A stretch of DNA of 64,000 nt from NCBI RefSeq assembly GCF_038024875.1, contig NZ_CP136136.1, forward strand, positions 3,906,001-3,970,000, written 5' to 3'. The position numbers were made by a program, and so were the translations under genes. Positions within the stretch are counted from its first letter, which is position 1; the number at the start of each line of letters is the position of its first letter. The DNA comes from Gordonia rubripertincta. GTDB lineage: Bacteria; Actinomycetota; Actinomycetes; Mycobacteriales; Mycobacteriaceae. Of the stretch, positions 62,976-64,000 are shown one piece after another. Below the pieces are notes generated by a model, which saw only the letters and a program-made list of their open reading frames with translations, did not search any database and was not told the DNA's origin.

Positions 62976-64000
62976 GTAACTCGTTTCTGATCCTTCGGGG
63001 GTCAGGCGGGTAGTTGCATCAGTGGATCGGTGGTCGCCTCCGTCGGTGTTGGGGTGTCGGTGGTCAGGGTAAGTCGGCAGCGGCTGAGGACTTCGAGTCC
63101 GAGGTAGCGGCGGCCTTCGGCCCATTCGTCGGTCTGTTCGGCCAGGACGGCGCCGATGAGGCGGATGATGGCGTCGCGGTTGGGGAAGATGCCCACAACG
63201 TCGGTGCGGCGGCGGATCTCGCGGTTGAGCCGTTCGGTGGGGTTGTTAGACCAGATCTGGCGCCACACGTCGTCGGGGAACCCGGTGAAGGCGAGCAGGT
63301 CCTCGCGGGCGTCGCCGAGGTGGTCGGCGACCTCGGGCAATCGGCCGTCGGTGTATTCGAGGAGCCGGTCGAACTGCTCGTGCACCGCGGTGGCGGTGGG
63401 CTGGTCATACACGCTGTGCAGCATCGCTTTTACCGCCGGCCACATGGACTTGGGGCACACTGCCATGAGGTTGGCGGCGTAGTGGGTGCGGCAGCGCTGC
63501 CATACCGCGCCGGGCAGGTTCGCTGCGATCGCCTCGATGAGCCCGGCATGAGCATCGGAGGTCACCAAGCGCACCCCGCCCAGGCCGCGGGCCACCAGGT
63601 CGGCGAAGAAGGTGTTCCACGATGCCTTGGTCTCACTGGTGGCCACCTGCATGCCCAACACCTCGCGGTGGCCGTCGCCATTGACGCCGGTCGCCAGCAG
63701 CACGACGGCCTTGACGACCTGCTTGTTCTCACGAACTTTGATCGTCAACGCATCGGCGGTGACGAAGGTGAACGGTCCGGCTTCGTCGAGGCGGCGGTGC
63801 CGGAATGCGGCGACCTGCTCGTCGAGGTCTTCGGCCATGCGTGAGACCTGCGACTTCGACAGTGAGTCGATGCCGAGTGTCTTGACCAGTTTGTCCATCC
63901 GGCGGGTCGATACACCGGCCAGGTAGCAGTCGGCCACGACGGTGATCAGCGCTGACTCGGCCCGCTTGCGACGTTCGAGGAGCCACTCGGGAAAGTAGCT
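62976..64000 (-). mobile_element. IS256-family insertion sequence, partial
   Basis: A transposase gene whose 3' end is at 63002, starting abruptly after the TPR gene fragment; the element's left end lies near 62976, but its inverted repeat cannot be matched because the other end is outside the window. Confidence 0.7.
63002..64000 (-). CDS. IS256-family transposase (5' end outside the window)
   Basis: At least 332 residues. DDE elements: TADALTIKV (first Asp), RLVTSDAHAGLIEAI (second Asp) and NNPTERLNREIRRRTDVVGIFPN (Glu), with the C-terminal IS256 motif and ...CRTHYAANL between. It reads SYFPEWLLERRKRAE at the window edge, so the N-terminus is missing here. It is intact as far as it can be seen. 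Confidence 0.92.
   Translation of the reverse strand, partial: SYFPEWLLERRKRAESALITVVADCYLAGVSTRRMDKLVKTLGIDSLSKSQVSRMAEDLDEQVAAFRHRRLDEAGPFTFVTADALTIKVRENKQVVKAVVLLATGVNGDGHREVLGMQVATSETKASWNTFFADLVARGLGGVRLVTSDAHAGLIEAIAANLPGAVWQRCRTHYAANLMAVCPKSMWPAVKAMLHSVYDQPTATAVHEQFDRLLEYTDGRLPEVADHLGDAREDLLAFTGFPDDVWRQIWSNNPTERLNREIRRRTDVVGIFPNRDAIIRLIGAVLAEQTDEWAEGRRYLGLEVLSRCRLTLTTDTPTPTEATTDPLMQLPA

Noticed and set aside
1..64000. CRISPR arrays, tRNA or rRNA genes
   Set aside because: No regularly spaced repeat array, cloverleaf-type segment or rRNA-like stretch was recognised by eye; a covariance-model search was not possible.

Overview
The window is high-GC DNA with GTG/TTG starts and short intergenic gaps. 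Its gene content fits a mycolic-acid-type actinobacterium (Gordonia, Rhodococcus or Dietzia-like; Gordonia is my best guess). Indicators are a CYP153 alkane hydroxylase operon, an FprB-type ferredoxin/ferredoxin reductase, an EthA-like Baeyer-Villiger enzyme, an LGFP lipoprotein and a LIP-family lipase. No rRNA, tRNA or CRISPR array was recognised.

Layout. 0-10 kb: a catabolic and uptake block with a crotonase, an MhpB-like extradiol dioxygenase, a fused ferredoxin/FNR, a Liv-type solute-binding lipoprotein, and a divergent operon of one LivH-LivM-LivG fusion plus LivF. An 18-bp motif is shared by the promoter regions of the dioxygenase and the transporter. 10-15.2 kb: a decayed sigma-factor locus, a truncated gene, an IS21 remnant and an IS3-family element inserted into it. 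15.4-23 kb: a secreted SGNH hydrolase, an ethanolamine permease-eutB-eutC operon, an FNT-family channel and an SsuA-like lipoprotein. 23-28.6 kb: TetR, with divergent ferredoxin-CYP153-ferredoxin reductase behind two matched operators, then a second P450 coupled to an NTF2-like protein. 28.7-43.8 kb: mostly single housekeeping, stress or redox genes (DUF1542, YceI, crotonase, FMN glutamate-synthase-like, VOC, SelO, DksA-like, ADH, acyltransferase, HxlR/azoreductase, YihY, thioesterase, antiporter), including a small protein of hexad repeats ending in a continuous Cys-x-x ladder. 44-51 kb: a dehalogenase plus two flavin monooxygenases, then a BVMO and a ThDP enzyme. 51-62 kb: LGFP lipoprotein, pyridoxal/HMP kinase, lipase, SnoaL, SDR, second YihY, CoA-transferase, DoxX/MarR, HTH regulator and SDR. 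62-64 kb: a MalT/PknK-like regulator cut by an IS256-type transposase that runs off the window.

The most striking cross-window pattern is how many otherwise well-conserved genes are broken. Six separate genes carry a +1 frameshift at exactly the same kind of site, a four-G run in YTGGGGTG (either strand); deleting one G restores the family reading frame each time. Only one further YTGGGGTG in the window is in frame. This points to a systematic, possibly modification-linked sequencing error or an unusual mutation hotspot, so those 'pseudogenes' should be treated as provisional. Other lesions (sigma factor, SsuA-like protein, lipase, ThDP enzyme, IS3 orfB) do not fit the motif.

Functionally the region reads as a peripheral-catabolism neighbourhood: alkane hydroxylation, aromatic ring cleavage with uptake, ethanolamine use, and organohalide or organosulfur attack, with local regulators (TetR, HxlR, MarR, HTH) beside their targets.
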